A stretch of 16,270 nucleotides of DNA from Deltaproteobacteria bacterium (GTDB lineage: Bacteria; Desulfobacterota; DSM-4660; Desulfatiglandales; Desulfatiglandaceae): contig JAFCZI010000009.1 in NCBI GenBank assembly GCA_019314425.1, positions 1 through 16,270 on the forward strand, read 5' to 3'. The notes below the pieces were generated by a model. That model was not told the origin of the DNA. It did not search any database and worked only from the letters and a program-made list of their open reading frames with translations. The first letter of the stretch is position 1, and each line of letters opens with the position of its first letter. Position numbers and translations under genes: made by a program. This document shows positions 1-7,764 of this stretch, in pieces.

Positions 1-276
1 AAACGAGTTAAGGGGTCTATAAAGTATCGGTCATATGTCCCGCACTATAGTTGATGAGATTCTTACCCGTTCAATGTGAAAGATTATCTCTCAGAATGTC
101 GCGATATGGTTGATAATATTAAGTTATTCAAAAGCATATTGTAAATATTCGGCTTGCCCCTTCATGAATCAATTTTTCAACAAAACTCGAAATTTCTTAA
201 CAAGAGGATACACCCAAATATCTTTAATGGGAACACTTATTTTCCCGGGTGGTCGAGGACCCCATTGCCGGGGTTG
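1..276. other. AT-rich stretch without a recognisable gene
   Basis: No frame gives a convincing product. Forward frame 1 is open from the window edge for about 17 codons to a TGA near position 54, so the tail of an upstream gene is possible but too short to judge. The rest is AT-rich with many stops in all frames. It precedes a strong promoter for the gene at 345 and most likely serves as intergenic spacer. Confidence 0.5.
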
Positions 277-305
277 TTGACACTGGGATTTAGTCTGATT
301 ACAAT
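277..305 (+). promoter_or_regulatory. Predicted sigma-70 promoter of the exported protein at 345
   Basis: A perfect -35 box TTGACA (277-282) is followed after 17 nt by TACAAT (300-305), a near-consensus -10 box. Transcription would begin near 312, leaving a short leader before the start codon at 345. Both boxes and the spacing are seen directly; activity is inferred. Confidence 0.7.
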
Positions 306-344
306 GTAAGGACATGGGAAAGATAATATCTGTTTCGGGGGTAT

Positions 345-1268
345 ATGAACATGATCAAAAAAATTACCATCATCATGGGTCTGTTGATGTTTTGCCTGTC
401 TTTCAACAGCTCTTTTGTGCATGCGTCGGGTTACGAGCAGGAATTTGTGGTGAAGCCCGGACCCATTCTTGCCGGCGGCGCCAGTCGATTGGATTTGCGC
501 TTCAACATCAGTTATGCGAGGGTTACCTTCAAGCTCTCCGATGATCCCAACTTCATTGTAAAAGTCCTTGTGAGATGCAACAGCGAAGCGCTTATACCCG
601 TATCCGCTGAAAGCTTCTCGGAGGGCACCTTTTCGGCGGTTTTTTCATCGGGTGCGGTTAGTGAAGAGGACATGGCGAACCCCTTACACGACTGGGAAAT
701 CCAGATTGGAAGGTATGACCTGGAAACCCGTCTGACCCTTGATTTTTCCGGCGTCCAAACGAGCATGGACCTGGGAGGGATGCCGCTGGACACCCTTGTC
801 CTCAATTTAAAAGGAACACGGACAAAGCTCGATTTCAGTGAACCCACGCTTTTCAGCGTGCGTAATTTCAGCATGACATGCGAGGGCACTTTCCTCACGT
901 TAGCCAACATTGGAAACACCAATTTTGAAAGATTTCAGTTAAACGCTGCGGGCAGCAGCATTGACCTTGATTTTAAAGGGGGTTACGCTGCCGGGGATTA
1001 CCATGCCGATTTTAATCTGAACGGCAGCAGCGCCAGGATCAACCTGCCGGTGACAGCGGGGGCACTGGTTGTTCACCGCCCGGCGAACCGGCCTGTTGAG
1101 TTGGCGGGCGGGGGTTGGTTAAAAGAACAGAACAGTTCTCCTGAAGGCTATATGACAGACGACTATGAAGACCAGGAGACCCGGATTAAGCTATATATGG
1201 TATCGACCGCCACCAGCGTACAAATCAAACGGGAAGGAACGAATTTACAGTACCGGATTTCCTACTGA
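345..1268 (+). CDS. Exported beta-rich protein of unknown function
   Basis: About 307 residues. The N-terminus is a typical Sec signal peptide: Lys-Lys, then a hydrophobic stretch of about 15 residues, then a likely cleavage after VHA near residue 27, so the mature protein is probably periplasmic or on the outer surface. The rest alternates hydrophobic and polar residues and is rich in Gly, Asn and Ser with repeated strand-like units (for example LNLKGTRTKLDF and FNLNGSSARINLP). This suggests a beta-solenoid or DUF4097-like beta fold, but I recognise no named family. Two ATGs compete: 345 and 351. The G-run at 337-341 sits 9 nt before 351 and only 3 nt before 345, so 351 may be the true start. 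The gene has its own promoter and converges on the cytochrome operon, the two stop codons overlapping by a few bases. A role with the cytochromes is not shown. Confidence 0.75.
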   Translation: MNMIKKITIIMGLLMFCLSFNSSFVHASGYEQEFVVKPGPILAGGASRLDLRFNISYARVTFKLSDDPNFIVKVLVRCNSEALIPVSAESFSEGTFSAVFSSGAVSEEDMANPLHDWEIQIGRYDLETRLTLDFSGVQTSMDLGGMPLDTLVLNLKGTRTKLDFSEPTLFSVRNFSMTCEGTFLTLANIGNTNFERFQLNAAGSSIDLDFKGGYAAGDYHADFNLNGSSARINLPVTAGALVVHRPANRPVELAGGGWLKEQNSSPEGYMTDDYEDQETRIKLYMVSTATSVQIKREGTNLQYRISY

Positions 1269-3043
1269 GACCTTTGCTTCAAGTTTCTGAGTCTTTCCCT
1301 GTGCCACTTTGCCCCGGGTTGAAATAGGTTTTTTTGTTCCTGAGCGTTGAGCAGGCGCATGGTTTTGACTGCCGGCGGGGACGGAATGATAAGACGGGTG
1401 TCTACGGTTGGCTTTTCATCCGGAGACAGCCCCGCCGAAACCCGGTTCTGATGGCAGGAAAAGCACCCCCTTCCAAACGGGGCGATGGTGTGTGGGACAT
1501 ACGGCGTAAAAGCCCATCCCCGCCCCCTTCCGTCCCCCCTTTGGGGAACAATGCTGTCAAGGGACACATGGCCATTTTGGTCCACAGCGGAAATCAGGTA
1601 TTGATATCGCGGTCGCACAATGGAAAAACGCCCCTTCTGATCCACCCCCAGGGGCATGGGTTCCCATCGCCTGAACCGCCAGCCCATGGACCAGATTCCC
1701 GGTCGTTTTTCACCGGACAACCAGTCTGTTGAAACGGGATAGCCCACCACATCCTTTTTCGTGTGCATTTTGAGCTCTTTTTCCATCGCCGGATCCCCCT
1801 GAACCGCTCGTTCAGTCCATTTGTAGTCCTGAATGATCTCTTCCCGCATGACGCTCAACCCATAATCCTGGAAGGACCACTGAGCATGACAGGCACTGCA
1901 ACGAACGTTCTGGTGGGCATCAATGCGGTGGGCGGCTGAGGTGGCGGAAAACAAAGGCAGGGGATGTTTTTTCCCTTGGTTCCGGGAAACAAAATAATAA
2001 CCCTCAGGCGCTTTGTTAATGGCCAAAATGGATAAATCCGGCAAATCCCCCCCGAATCCCCCGTGGCAATCCCTGCAGGAGCGTTTGGGAACTTCCATTT
2101 GGTAACTGTAGGAAACCCCGTTTCCCATGACGTCTTTTTGTGTGTGGCAATCGATGCACCAGAGGCCCCTTTCGGCATGAATATCTTTGGACAGGTGGTG
2201 ATAATCCAACCCATGGGTCTTAGGTTTCGGCTTTCCCTGAACCAGCGGGGAACGGAAAACATCATGGTAATCATGCTCAAAAAGGCCTTCATAGTCAGCG
2301 CCCACGTGGTTCTGGTGATGACAGTGAAGGCACTGTTCGTTGGGGATCTGCCGGGTCCAGGTGTGTCTGGCCGGATATCCGGTTTTGGATTTTGAGATGG
2401 CAGGGTCCTTTCCCCGGTAACGGCCGTCATCGCTGTAATGCATGTGGCAGGCGGCGCAGCCGGTAGCCCGGTAAAGACCGGTCCCCCCGGGCCCCCGCGT
2501 ATGGATGTGGCACCTCAAGCAGCGCCTTCGCAGAAAATCGTCCACGAGGTTCTCCGGCTTCTGGGGGGCACGGGAAAAATCAGGATCCGGCAAAGGTTTA
2601 AGGGGACCTTTAATGCCATAGATGGCTGGAGCAGCCGTTTCCTGGGCGCCCCAGAGAAAACGGGTCTGGTTGATTACGCCTGCCATAGATCCGTGCAGGG
2701 AATGCTCAAGGGTTGAAATCTCCTTTTGGTGACAGGGGAGGCAGAACTGACGCACGATCTTGGGGTCGGAAGGGTTGCGAAGGATGGCCTGGTGGCTCGC
2801 AAGAGGTGTGCTGTGTCGATCCTTCGGGTACAAATGACACATAGCGCAAGCAAAGGGATGGTTGGGGCTGATGGCCTCAATCCCTTCGTGGCATGACATA
2901 CAGTCACGAAAATCGCGTTTATCTGTTTTTTCTTCCAATGCGGAAATGCGCTGTACCGGGGCGGCCAATAAGAAGCAGAGGCAGATAAGTGCCACCCGAC
3001 AGAACTTGCTGAAAAAACGAAGGGCAAGGCTTAATTGAAACAT
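1262..3043 (-). CDS. Decahaem c-type cytochrome, second gene of the cytochrome pair
   Basis: A 593-residue secreted cytochrome with ten CXXCH haem-attachment motifs, starting near residues 48, 66, 101, 175, 196, 238, 296, 323, 382 and 534. A hydrophobic signal sequence spans roughly residues 14-36 with a likely cleavage after ISA, so haem would be attached in the periplasm. Many extra His residues are available as distal ligands. The protein is a diverged paralogue of the upstream gene product. Both share an opening pair of haem motifs, an NP-D block, a CIDCH motif preceded by DIH and followed by MGxG, and a late H-rich segment ending in a C-x-ACH motif. It lacks the extra motif (CYGCH) that its partner carries just after that segment. 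The ATG at 3043 lies inside the last codons of the upstream gene (13-nt overlap), preceded by a G-run at about 3048-3053, so translation is probably coupled. The role is presumably electron transfer in the periplasm or at the outer surface; no catalytic subunit is visible, so the substrate cannot be named. Confidence 0.95.
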   Translation of the reverse strand: MFQLSLALRFFSKFCRVALICLCFLLAAPVQRISALEEKTDKRDFRDCMSCHEGIEAISPNHPFACAMCHLYPKDRHSTPLASHQAILRNPSDPKIVRQFCLPCHQKEISTLEHSLHGSMAGVINQTRFLWGAQETAAPAIYGIKGPLKPLPDPDFSRAPQKPENLVDDFLRRRCLRCHIHTRGPGGTGLYRATGCAACHMHYSDDGRYRGKDPAISKSKTGYPARHTWTRQIPNEQCLHCHHQNHVGADYEGLFEHDYHDVFRSPLVQGKPKPKTHGLDYHHLSKDIHAERGLWCIDCHTQKDVMGNGVSYSYQMEVPKRSCRDCHGGFGGDLPDLSILAINKAPEGYYFVSRNQGKKHPLPLFSATSAAHRIDAHQNVRCSACHAQWSFQDYGLSVMREEIIQDYKWTERAVQGDPAMEKELKMHTKKDVVGYPVSTDWLSGEKRPGIWSMGWRFRRWEPMPLGVDQKGRFSIVRPRYQYLISAVDQNGHVSLDSIVPQRGDGRGRGWAFTPYVPHTIAPFGRGCFSCHQNRVSAGLSPDEKPTVDTRLIIPSPPAVKTMRLLNAQEQKNLFQPGAKWHRERLRNLKQRSQ

Positions 3044-4848
3044 GGCAACCCCCCATCCGTCTTAAATCGTTTCATGGATTTCGGGAAATCCCGGTAAATT
3101 CTGTCTTCATAAGTGCTGTGACATCCGAGACAGGGCTCCACAGAAAGGATCCGGTCTATTTCCTTAAGGTCAAAGGGTCTGACACCGTTCGTTGCCCCGG
3201 CTTGAAGGGCTTTTCCCGCCAGGTTTACAAAACCGTCCAGGGGAAAGGACAGGTCCGACCCGTGGTCCGAAGCACGGTGGGTGGGCCTGAAAACGCGTTT
3301 TCCCTTATGCTGATAAAGGATACCCTCTCCCAATCCAATGGTTTTGGGGTCTGCGTGGCAGTCGATGCATGTGCGGGATTTTTCTCGGGTGGTGTGGGGA
3401 TCAAAGGCAGACAGATTGAAGTTTGTAAAGGATTCGGCTTTTATAAATTGACCGGCACCATCCAAGGGGGAAAAAAACACCTGGCAGGGTGAGAGGGGAT
3501 AGATGCGGCCATCACCGCGAAGCCCCAGGGCGGGTTTTGAAAACCGCAAATAGGAACGGGTTTCTTTCCATTTGCCAAGGGTTTTCTTCCCAGTGATCCA
3601 GTCTTTTTGCAGCGCTGATTCCTGGTAAGTCAAATGGCATCCATAGCATTGGGGAATCCAAGCGCTGTGGCAGGCCTGACAGGAGAGTCGATCATGGCCT
3701 TCCAGGTGATGATAGGCTTTTTCCAGGCCACCCGTCACCTGAAGCTTCAAGGCCCGGCCATCCATTTTCCGGTAGAAAACCGGTTTTCCATTAACCTTTT
3801 GAAGGTTGTAAAGGGGCGTTCCCTTTCGGGTGAAACCAATGGGTCTTTTCTCAGGTTCAGGTATTTTTCCGTTCAGAAAAGCGAGCCGGTTTGCCAGAGA
3901 CTCAGCCTCCGCGTTCGACGTAAACCGGGGTGAATGGCACGCCTCGCAGGTAATATCCACCTGATCCGCCATTTTATCATATAGATGACCGTCTCCCATC
4001 AACCCCGTGGCCGTATGGCAATCGATGCAGACCATTTTTCCTTTTTCAAAATGGATATCGGCCGGAAGATCGAGATAGAAACGCCCGCCGGAAAGCCGCC
4101 TGCCGCTCAAAGCGTCGCCTTCGTAGGGCGTGCCATAGCCTGCCGATTCGAATTTTCCGAAATAGGACAATCCGATCCTCGCGGATCGATTATGGCATTT
4201 GACACAATTTTCGGAAGGGATTCTTGTGGTCATTTCAGGATGTTGTACCAAGAGGCCTTCCGGGGTTTTCACCTTTTCCACGTCCACCACATGGCAATCA
4301 CTGCACCCCCCGCCCCTTCTGCCCACTTCGCCTTTATGGCCCTCCTTTTCTTTCCATAAATGACACCCGCCGCACATTTTACGGTAGAGATCGAGGGGCG
4401 CATTCCGAGGGGGGTATTTCCCATACAGATCCCTCACATTCAGGGGCTTTGACGAAACAAACGCGCCCGCATTCCCATCCCCCCATTCATCCTGAACTAT
4501 CTTTAGAATACCCCTGTTGGTGGCCATAAGGCTTTTTTTCACACGGCCCACGATCTCTCCATGACAACCGGTTTTTCCGCAGGTCAATTCGACCACACGA
4601 AGATCTCCCGGGTTTTTGATCAGGGTGGCGTGCGCTCTCTTTTCGTCCAGGGAATAGGGATTGCCCAGATGGCAGGAACTGCATCCAAAAGCAGCCACCG
4701 GATGGGATCGGTCGGAATCCGACATTTCCCTGTGACAAAACAGGCACCCTTCCCCGGAAAACCCTTCAGGGCGCTGGATACGGTTTTCTTTGAATATCAG
4801 AATTCCCGCCAGGATGAAGAGGGAAAAGATAATGAGAATTTGTTTCAA
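3031..4848 (-). CDS. Dodecahaem c-type cytochrome with one CX4CH site, first gene of the pair
   Basis: A 605-residue multihaem cytochrome. Eleven CXXCH motifs are visible (near residues 35, 56, 159, 182, 215, 274, 301, 390, 401, 494 and 570) plus one CX4CH motif, CGKTGCH at residues 90-96. The CX4CH form is known as a genuine haem site in tetrahaem cytochrome c3 of Desulfovibrio, so twelve haems are likely. The N-terminus has a hydrophobic segment (about residues 3-19) with no obvious signal-peptidase site, so it may stay anchored in the inner membrane facing the periplasm. The start is TTG. An in-frame TGA lies 9 nt upstream, so no earlier start is possible, and GGAG is about 11 nt before it. 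It overlaps the second cytochrome gene and is its paralogue. No porin, quinol oxidase or reductase subunit is present in the window, so whether the pair passes electrons outward or feeds a reductase is open. Confidence 0.95.
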   Translation of the reverse strand: MKQILIIFSLFILAGILIFKENRIQRPEGFSGEGCLFCHREMSDSDRSHPVAAFGCSSCHLGNPYSLDEKRAHATLIKNPGDLRVVELTCGKTGCHGEIVGRVKKSLMATNRGILKIVQDEWGDGNAGAFVSSKPLNVRDLYGKYPPRNAPLDLYRKMCGGCHLWKEKEGHKGEVGRRGGGCSDCHVVDVEKVKTPEGLLVQHPEMTTRIPSENCVKCHNRSARIGLSYFGKFESAGYGTPYEGDALSGRRLSGGRFYLDLPADIHFEKGKMVCIDCHTATGLMGDGHLYDKMADQVDITCEACHSPRFTSNAEAESLANRLAFLNGKIPEPEKRPIGFTRKGTPLYNLQKVNGKPVFYRKMDGRALKLQVTGGLEKAYHHLEGHDRLSCQACHSAWIPQCYGCHLTYQESALQKDWITGKKTLGKWKETRSYLRFSKPALGLRGDGRIYPLSPCQVFFSPLDGAGQFIKAESFTNFNLSAFDPHTTREKSRTCIDCHADPKTIGLGEGILYQHKGKRVFRPTHRASDHGSDLSFPLDGFVNLAGKALQAGATNGVRPFDLKEIDRILSVEPCLGCHSTYEDRIYRDFPKSMKRFKTDGGLPCFN

Positions 4849-4986
4849 TGGGGATCAGACTCCATTCCTCGGGGCCGCCTTATGGCCAACAGCAATAACG
4901 CACCCCGTAGCTTGGAACTTTAACCCAAAAACCCCCTTTCCGTCCATGTTTGAATCAAATGTTTTCTATTTTTATGATCGAAGCGC

Positions 4987-5016
4987 TTGACAAATTGAAG
5001 ACCTGCTTTGTATAGG
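4987..5016 (+). promoter_or_regulatory. Predicted sigma-70 promoter of the LysM gene
   Basis: TTGACA at 4987-4992 is followed after 18 nt by TATAGG at 5011-5016. Transcription would start near 5023 and give a leader of about 120 nt that contains a small inverted repeat and a solo repeat arm. The -35 box is perfect, while the -10 box matches the consensus only moderately. Confidence 0.5.
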
Positions 5017-5060
5017 TGGTGTTGTTGTGCGTTGGTTTTCAGCGCTTAATGCTTGAAAAT

Positions 5061-5106
5061 GATGGCGTCGTAAAAAGTCCCATCTACTGCGTTGCAGTGA
5101 TTTTTT
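5061..5106 (+). repeat. Solo arm of the hairpin repeat also found at 6434
   Basis: This stretch matches the left arm of the 6434-6549 element in the same orientation over about 46 nt with roughly four to five mismatches. Both begin GATGGCGT and contain GTAAAAAGTCCCATCTAC. No matching right arm follows, so this is a truncated copy. It sits directly upstream of the LysM ribosome binding site. Confidence 0.7.
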
Positions 5107-5146
5107 ATGAGACCATCAACAATGAATGATTCAACGGGAGGGTGCC

Positions 5147-6388
5147 ATGGGAAAAAAATGGTCGCTTTTTTTTGTTTTCTGGATCGGTATGAGTATCTTT
5201 TCATTTTCCGCGTGGGGCGGTGTCGTGGCCGGGGCCCAACCCACGACCCACACCGTGGTCAAGGGAGATACCCTTCAGAATATCAGCGTTCAGTACTATG
5301 GGAACCGGGACCTGTGGCCGAAGTTGTGGAAAATAAATCCCTTTGTAACGGATCCCGGCCGTCTCCAACCCGGTGACGTTATTTCTCTTTTGAAAAATGT
5401 GCCCATCAAAATGACTTCACAGGGTGTGGGAGGGTTACAGACCTTGATCGGAGCGGATGATGCCACGTGGGCAACCAAAGGGGTTGATGTCTCTGGGTAT
5501 TGCGATGTGGAGGCGCTGGGTTTTTTATCGCCAGGAGCGGTAAAACCCTGGGGTCACGTAACCGCCGATGAAACGGAGCGCATCTTTCTGGCCCAATACG
5601 ATAACGTCTATGTGACACTTGGAAAAGACCGTAAGGCCAAACCCGGAGACATTTTTTACCTTTACAGGGAATCGGATGATCTGGCCCACCCGGCCAGCGG
5701 GGATAGTGTGGGAACCACCGTCTTGTTTCTGGGGAAAATTGTCCTGAAAGAAAAGGTCAGTGAGAGTTTGTTCAAAGCGGAGATCATAAAAAGTTACCGG
5801 GTTATGCGCGTGGGAGACCCGCTTCTGCCTTACAAGCCCGTGTCTCACTGCATGCAACCATCGAATCCGGACTGGGAAAAATGCGGGGACGCTGACAAAT
5901 GCACCGCCGCCATAGTGGCGACCAAAGACCAGTATGAATTAGAGGGGCAGTATTCGGAGGTCTATATCAATCGAGGGTCCAAACACGGCATTGAACGGGG
6001 CAATCTTTTTTCCATTGTGACCCGCATGGAAGCCACCGGCACAAGCGGGGCAGACCTTCCGGACCTGGTGCTGGGGTATCTCATTATCGTGGAATCGAGG
6101 CTGGAAACGGCAACGGCGGTTGTGCTGAATTCAAAAAAGGATTTCCCAAACGGAACCATGATCAAAGCGGTAAACTTGAACCGTGCCCTTGAAAAAACCC
6201 TGGCGGCCCAGGGCTATGACATTAAAGAGACTGGCATCAAAGAAATTGACATCAAAAATGAATTGATTCCCGTTTTGATAAAGATGAAAAAAGATATTGA
6301 TTTGAAACAGGATTTACCTGAAAGCCTTTATCTCCTGTCAACGATGGTGAAATGTTCGGGAAATCAAACACCAACGCTGCCCCATTGA
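5147..6388 (+). CDS. Exported LysM-domain protein
   Basis: About 413 residues from the ATG at 5147. This start is chosen because GGGAGGG (5136-5142) lies 4 nt before it; an in-frame ATG at 5126 lacks such a site. The N-terminus is a signal peptide (Lys-Lys, then FFVFWIGMSIFSFSAWG) likely cut around residues 24-29. A single LysM domain follows directly, beginning HTVVKGDTLQNISVQYYGN and ending with the LQPGDVISLL block; LysM domains bind N-acetylglucosamine polymers such as peptidoglycan. The remaining 330 residues have no domain I can name. They are strand-rich, with a lone Cys pair (HCMQ and KCGDADKC) near the middle. The protein is expected in the periplasm on the cell wall. It precedes dprA on the same strand, an arrangement I associate with Desulfobacterota, but a 218-bp gap with a hairpin repeat separates them, so co-transcription is doubtful. 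Confidence 0.9.
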   Translation: MGKKWSLFFVFWIGMSIFSFSAWGGVVAGAQPTTHTVVKGDTLQNISVQYYGNRDLWPKLWKINPFVTDPGRLQPGDVISLLKNVPIKMTSQGVGGLQTLIGADDATWATKGVDVSGYCDVEALGFLSPGAVKPWGHVTADETERIFLAQYDNVYVTLGKDRKAKPGDIFYLYRESDDLAHPASGDSVGTTVLFLGKIVLKEKVSESLFKAEIIKSYRVMRVGDPLLPYKPVSHCMQPSNPDWEKCGDADKCTAAIVATKDQYELEGQYSEVYINRGSKHGIERGNLFSIVTRMEATGTSGADLPDLVLGYLIIVESRLETATAVVLNSKKDFPNGTMIKAVNLNRALEKTLAAQGYDIKETGIKEIDIKNELIPVLIKMKKDIDLKQDLPESLYLLSTMVKCSGNQTPTLPH

Positions 6389-6433
6389 GAAAACGCTTGG
6401 TTGATCTGTTTTATATTCCCGCCGTTCCAACCC

Positions 6434-6549
6434 TGATGGCGTTGTAAAAAGTCCCATCTACCGTATTGCAGTGGTTTTTCAGAATCTTAAGTCTAACGAT
6501 CCTGAAAAACCGCTACGCCTTGGATATGAGACCTTTTGCAACGCCATCT
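6434..6549. repeat. Hairpin-forming interspersed repeat (about 116 bp)
   Basis: The left arm (about 6435-6482) and right arm (about 6501-6548) are inverted repeats that share GATGGCGTTG at the outside and GGTTTTTCAG at the inside, with several internal mismatches. A spacer of about 18 nt separates them. RNA from either strand would fold into one long stem. There is no reading frame, so this looks like a small non-autonomous palindromic element. A related fragment at about 6561-6580 (GTGACTTTTTACGG) resembles another decayed end. The element lies between the LysM gene and dprA and may also act as a transcription barrier. Confidence 0.75.
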
Positions 6550-6606
6550 GTGGGTGGATTCGTGACTTTTTACGGTGAGCCTTAAACTCGAGACCTTTGA
6601 CCCCTC

Positions 6607-7719
6607 ATGACCATACCACAGGACCAGAGACAAGCATGGTTGGCCCTTTACATGATTCCCGGACTGGGCAATGTGGTCCTGAGAAGACTGTTTGAGAAAT
6701 TTCTTGATGTTAACGCCATCTTTGAGGCGGGTTTTTTTGATTTGATGGGCGTGGAGGGACTTCGGAAAGGGATTGCCCGGAAGATTCTGGATCGTGGTTT
6801 GCTGGAACAGGCCGAAGCGGGGGTCTTAAAAGCTGAACGCGCCGGGGCAAGGGTTTTGACCTATCAGGACCCCGCTTATCCCGTCCTGTTGCGTGAGCTT
6901 CACAATCCACCCATGGTCTTGTTCGTCAAGGGACGGGAAATCCCCCTGGAACAAACCTTCGTGGGCGTGGTCGGGTCTCGGAATCCGAGCCATTACGGGT
7001 TGAAAGCCGCCGAAAACATCTCAATGGCTCTGGCGAAAAGGGGCGCTGGCGTGGTCAGTGGACTGGCGAGGGGGATTGACGGATCCGCCCATGGCGGCTG
7101 CCTTCGGGGGGGTGGTTTTACCATCGGCGTACTGGGCACGGGCATTGATGTGGTTTATCCCAAATCAAACCGGAAGCTGTTTGAGCAGATGTTCGAAGCG
7201 GGCGCGGTGGTATCCGAGTTCCCCATGGGAACAGCCCCCGAGCCCCGGAATTTCCCCATTCGAAATCGGGTGATCAGCGGCCTCAGTCGCGGGGTCGCGG
7301 TGATTGAAGCGACTCGAAAGAGTGGATCTCTGATTACAGCCGCCCTTGCCCTCGAACAGAATCGTGAAATATTTGCCGTTCCCGGGAGCATTGATTCTTT
7401 TAAAAGTACCGGTACCCACTGGCTGATCAAACAGGGCGCCAGGCTGATTGAAAACGCCGATGATATTTTGGATGAACTGTGGTTTTTGAAACAAGGGGCT
7501 GGGGCGAAAAAAGAGCGGGAAACATCGTTGCCCCGGGGAAAGATGGAAGGCGTTGAACGCAGGATATACGACATCATCGGAAATTACCCCATACACATTG
7601 ATCAGATAGCACGCACAGGCGCTATGGACGTGGGTCAGGTGGCCATGGTTTTGCTCAAAATGGAATTGAACGGAACCCTTCGGCAACTCCCGGGGAAAAT
7701 GTATGTGCGAAACCATTAA
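6607..7719 (+). CDS. dprA: DNA-processing protein DprA (Smf)
   Basis: 370 residues. DprA binds incoming single-stranded DNA in the cytoplasm and loads RecA during natural transformation; many non-competent bacteria keep it as well. An N-terminal helix-hairpin-helix-like region (residues 1-70, with IPGLGNV) precedes the Rossmann-like DNA_processg_A core. Its hallmarks are GSR (123-125), SGLARGIDGSAH (151-162), GTGIDVVYP (177-185), FPIRNRVISGLS (216-227), SGSLITA (239-245) and FAVPGS (256-261). The last 60 residues resemble the winged-helix DML1-type C-terminal domain (IDQIARTGAMDVGQVAMVLLKMELNG region). The length is normal for the family. The start codon is ATG with a weak ribosome site. topA follows after 45 nt on the same strand, so the two probably share a transcript. 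Identification is secure. Confidence 0.97.
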   Translation: MTIPQDQRQAWLALYMIPGLGNVVLRRLFEKFLDVNAIFEAGFFDLMGVEGLRKGIARKILDRGLLEQAEAGVLKAERAGARVLTYQDPAYPVLLRELHNPPMVLFVKGREIPLEQTFVGVVGSRNPSHYGLKAAENISMALAKRGAGVVSGLARGIDGSAHGGCLRGGGFTIGVLGTGIDVVYPKSNRKLFEQMFEAGAVVSEFPMGTAPEPRNFPIRNRVISGLSRGVAVIEATRKSGSLITAALALEQNREIFAVPGSIDSFKSTGTHWLIKQGARLIENADDILDELWFLKQGAGAKKERETSLPRGKMEGVERRIYDIIGNYPIHIDQIARTGAMDVGQVAMVLLKMELNGTLRQLPGKMYVRNH

Positions 7720-7764
7720 ACCTTATTGAATTGACCTTATAAAAACAAAGGCTGGAACGAAAAA

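Larger units (their letters stand above)
4849..5146. other. Divergent intergenic region between cytochrome operon and lysM gene
   Basis: No coding frame is convincing. On the + strand it holds a promoter (4987-5016), an imperfect inverted repeat in the leader (arms 5036-5043 and 5051-5059, one bulged base) and a solo arm of a hairpin repeat (5061-5106). I could not pick a convincing promoter for the leftward cytochrome operon. Confidence 0.6.

Noticed and set aside
1334..4990. Numerous + strand open frames opposite the cytochrome genes
   Set aside because: They are antisense shadows of the two haem proteins; none has a recognisable domain or a consistent ribosome site.
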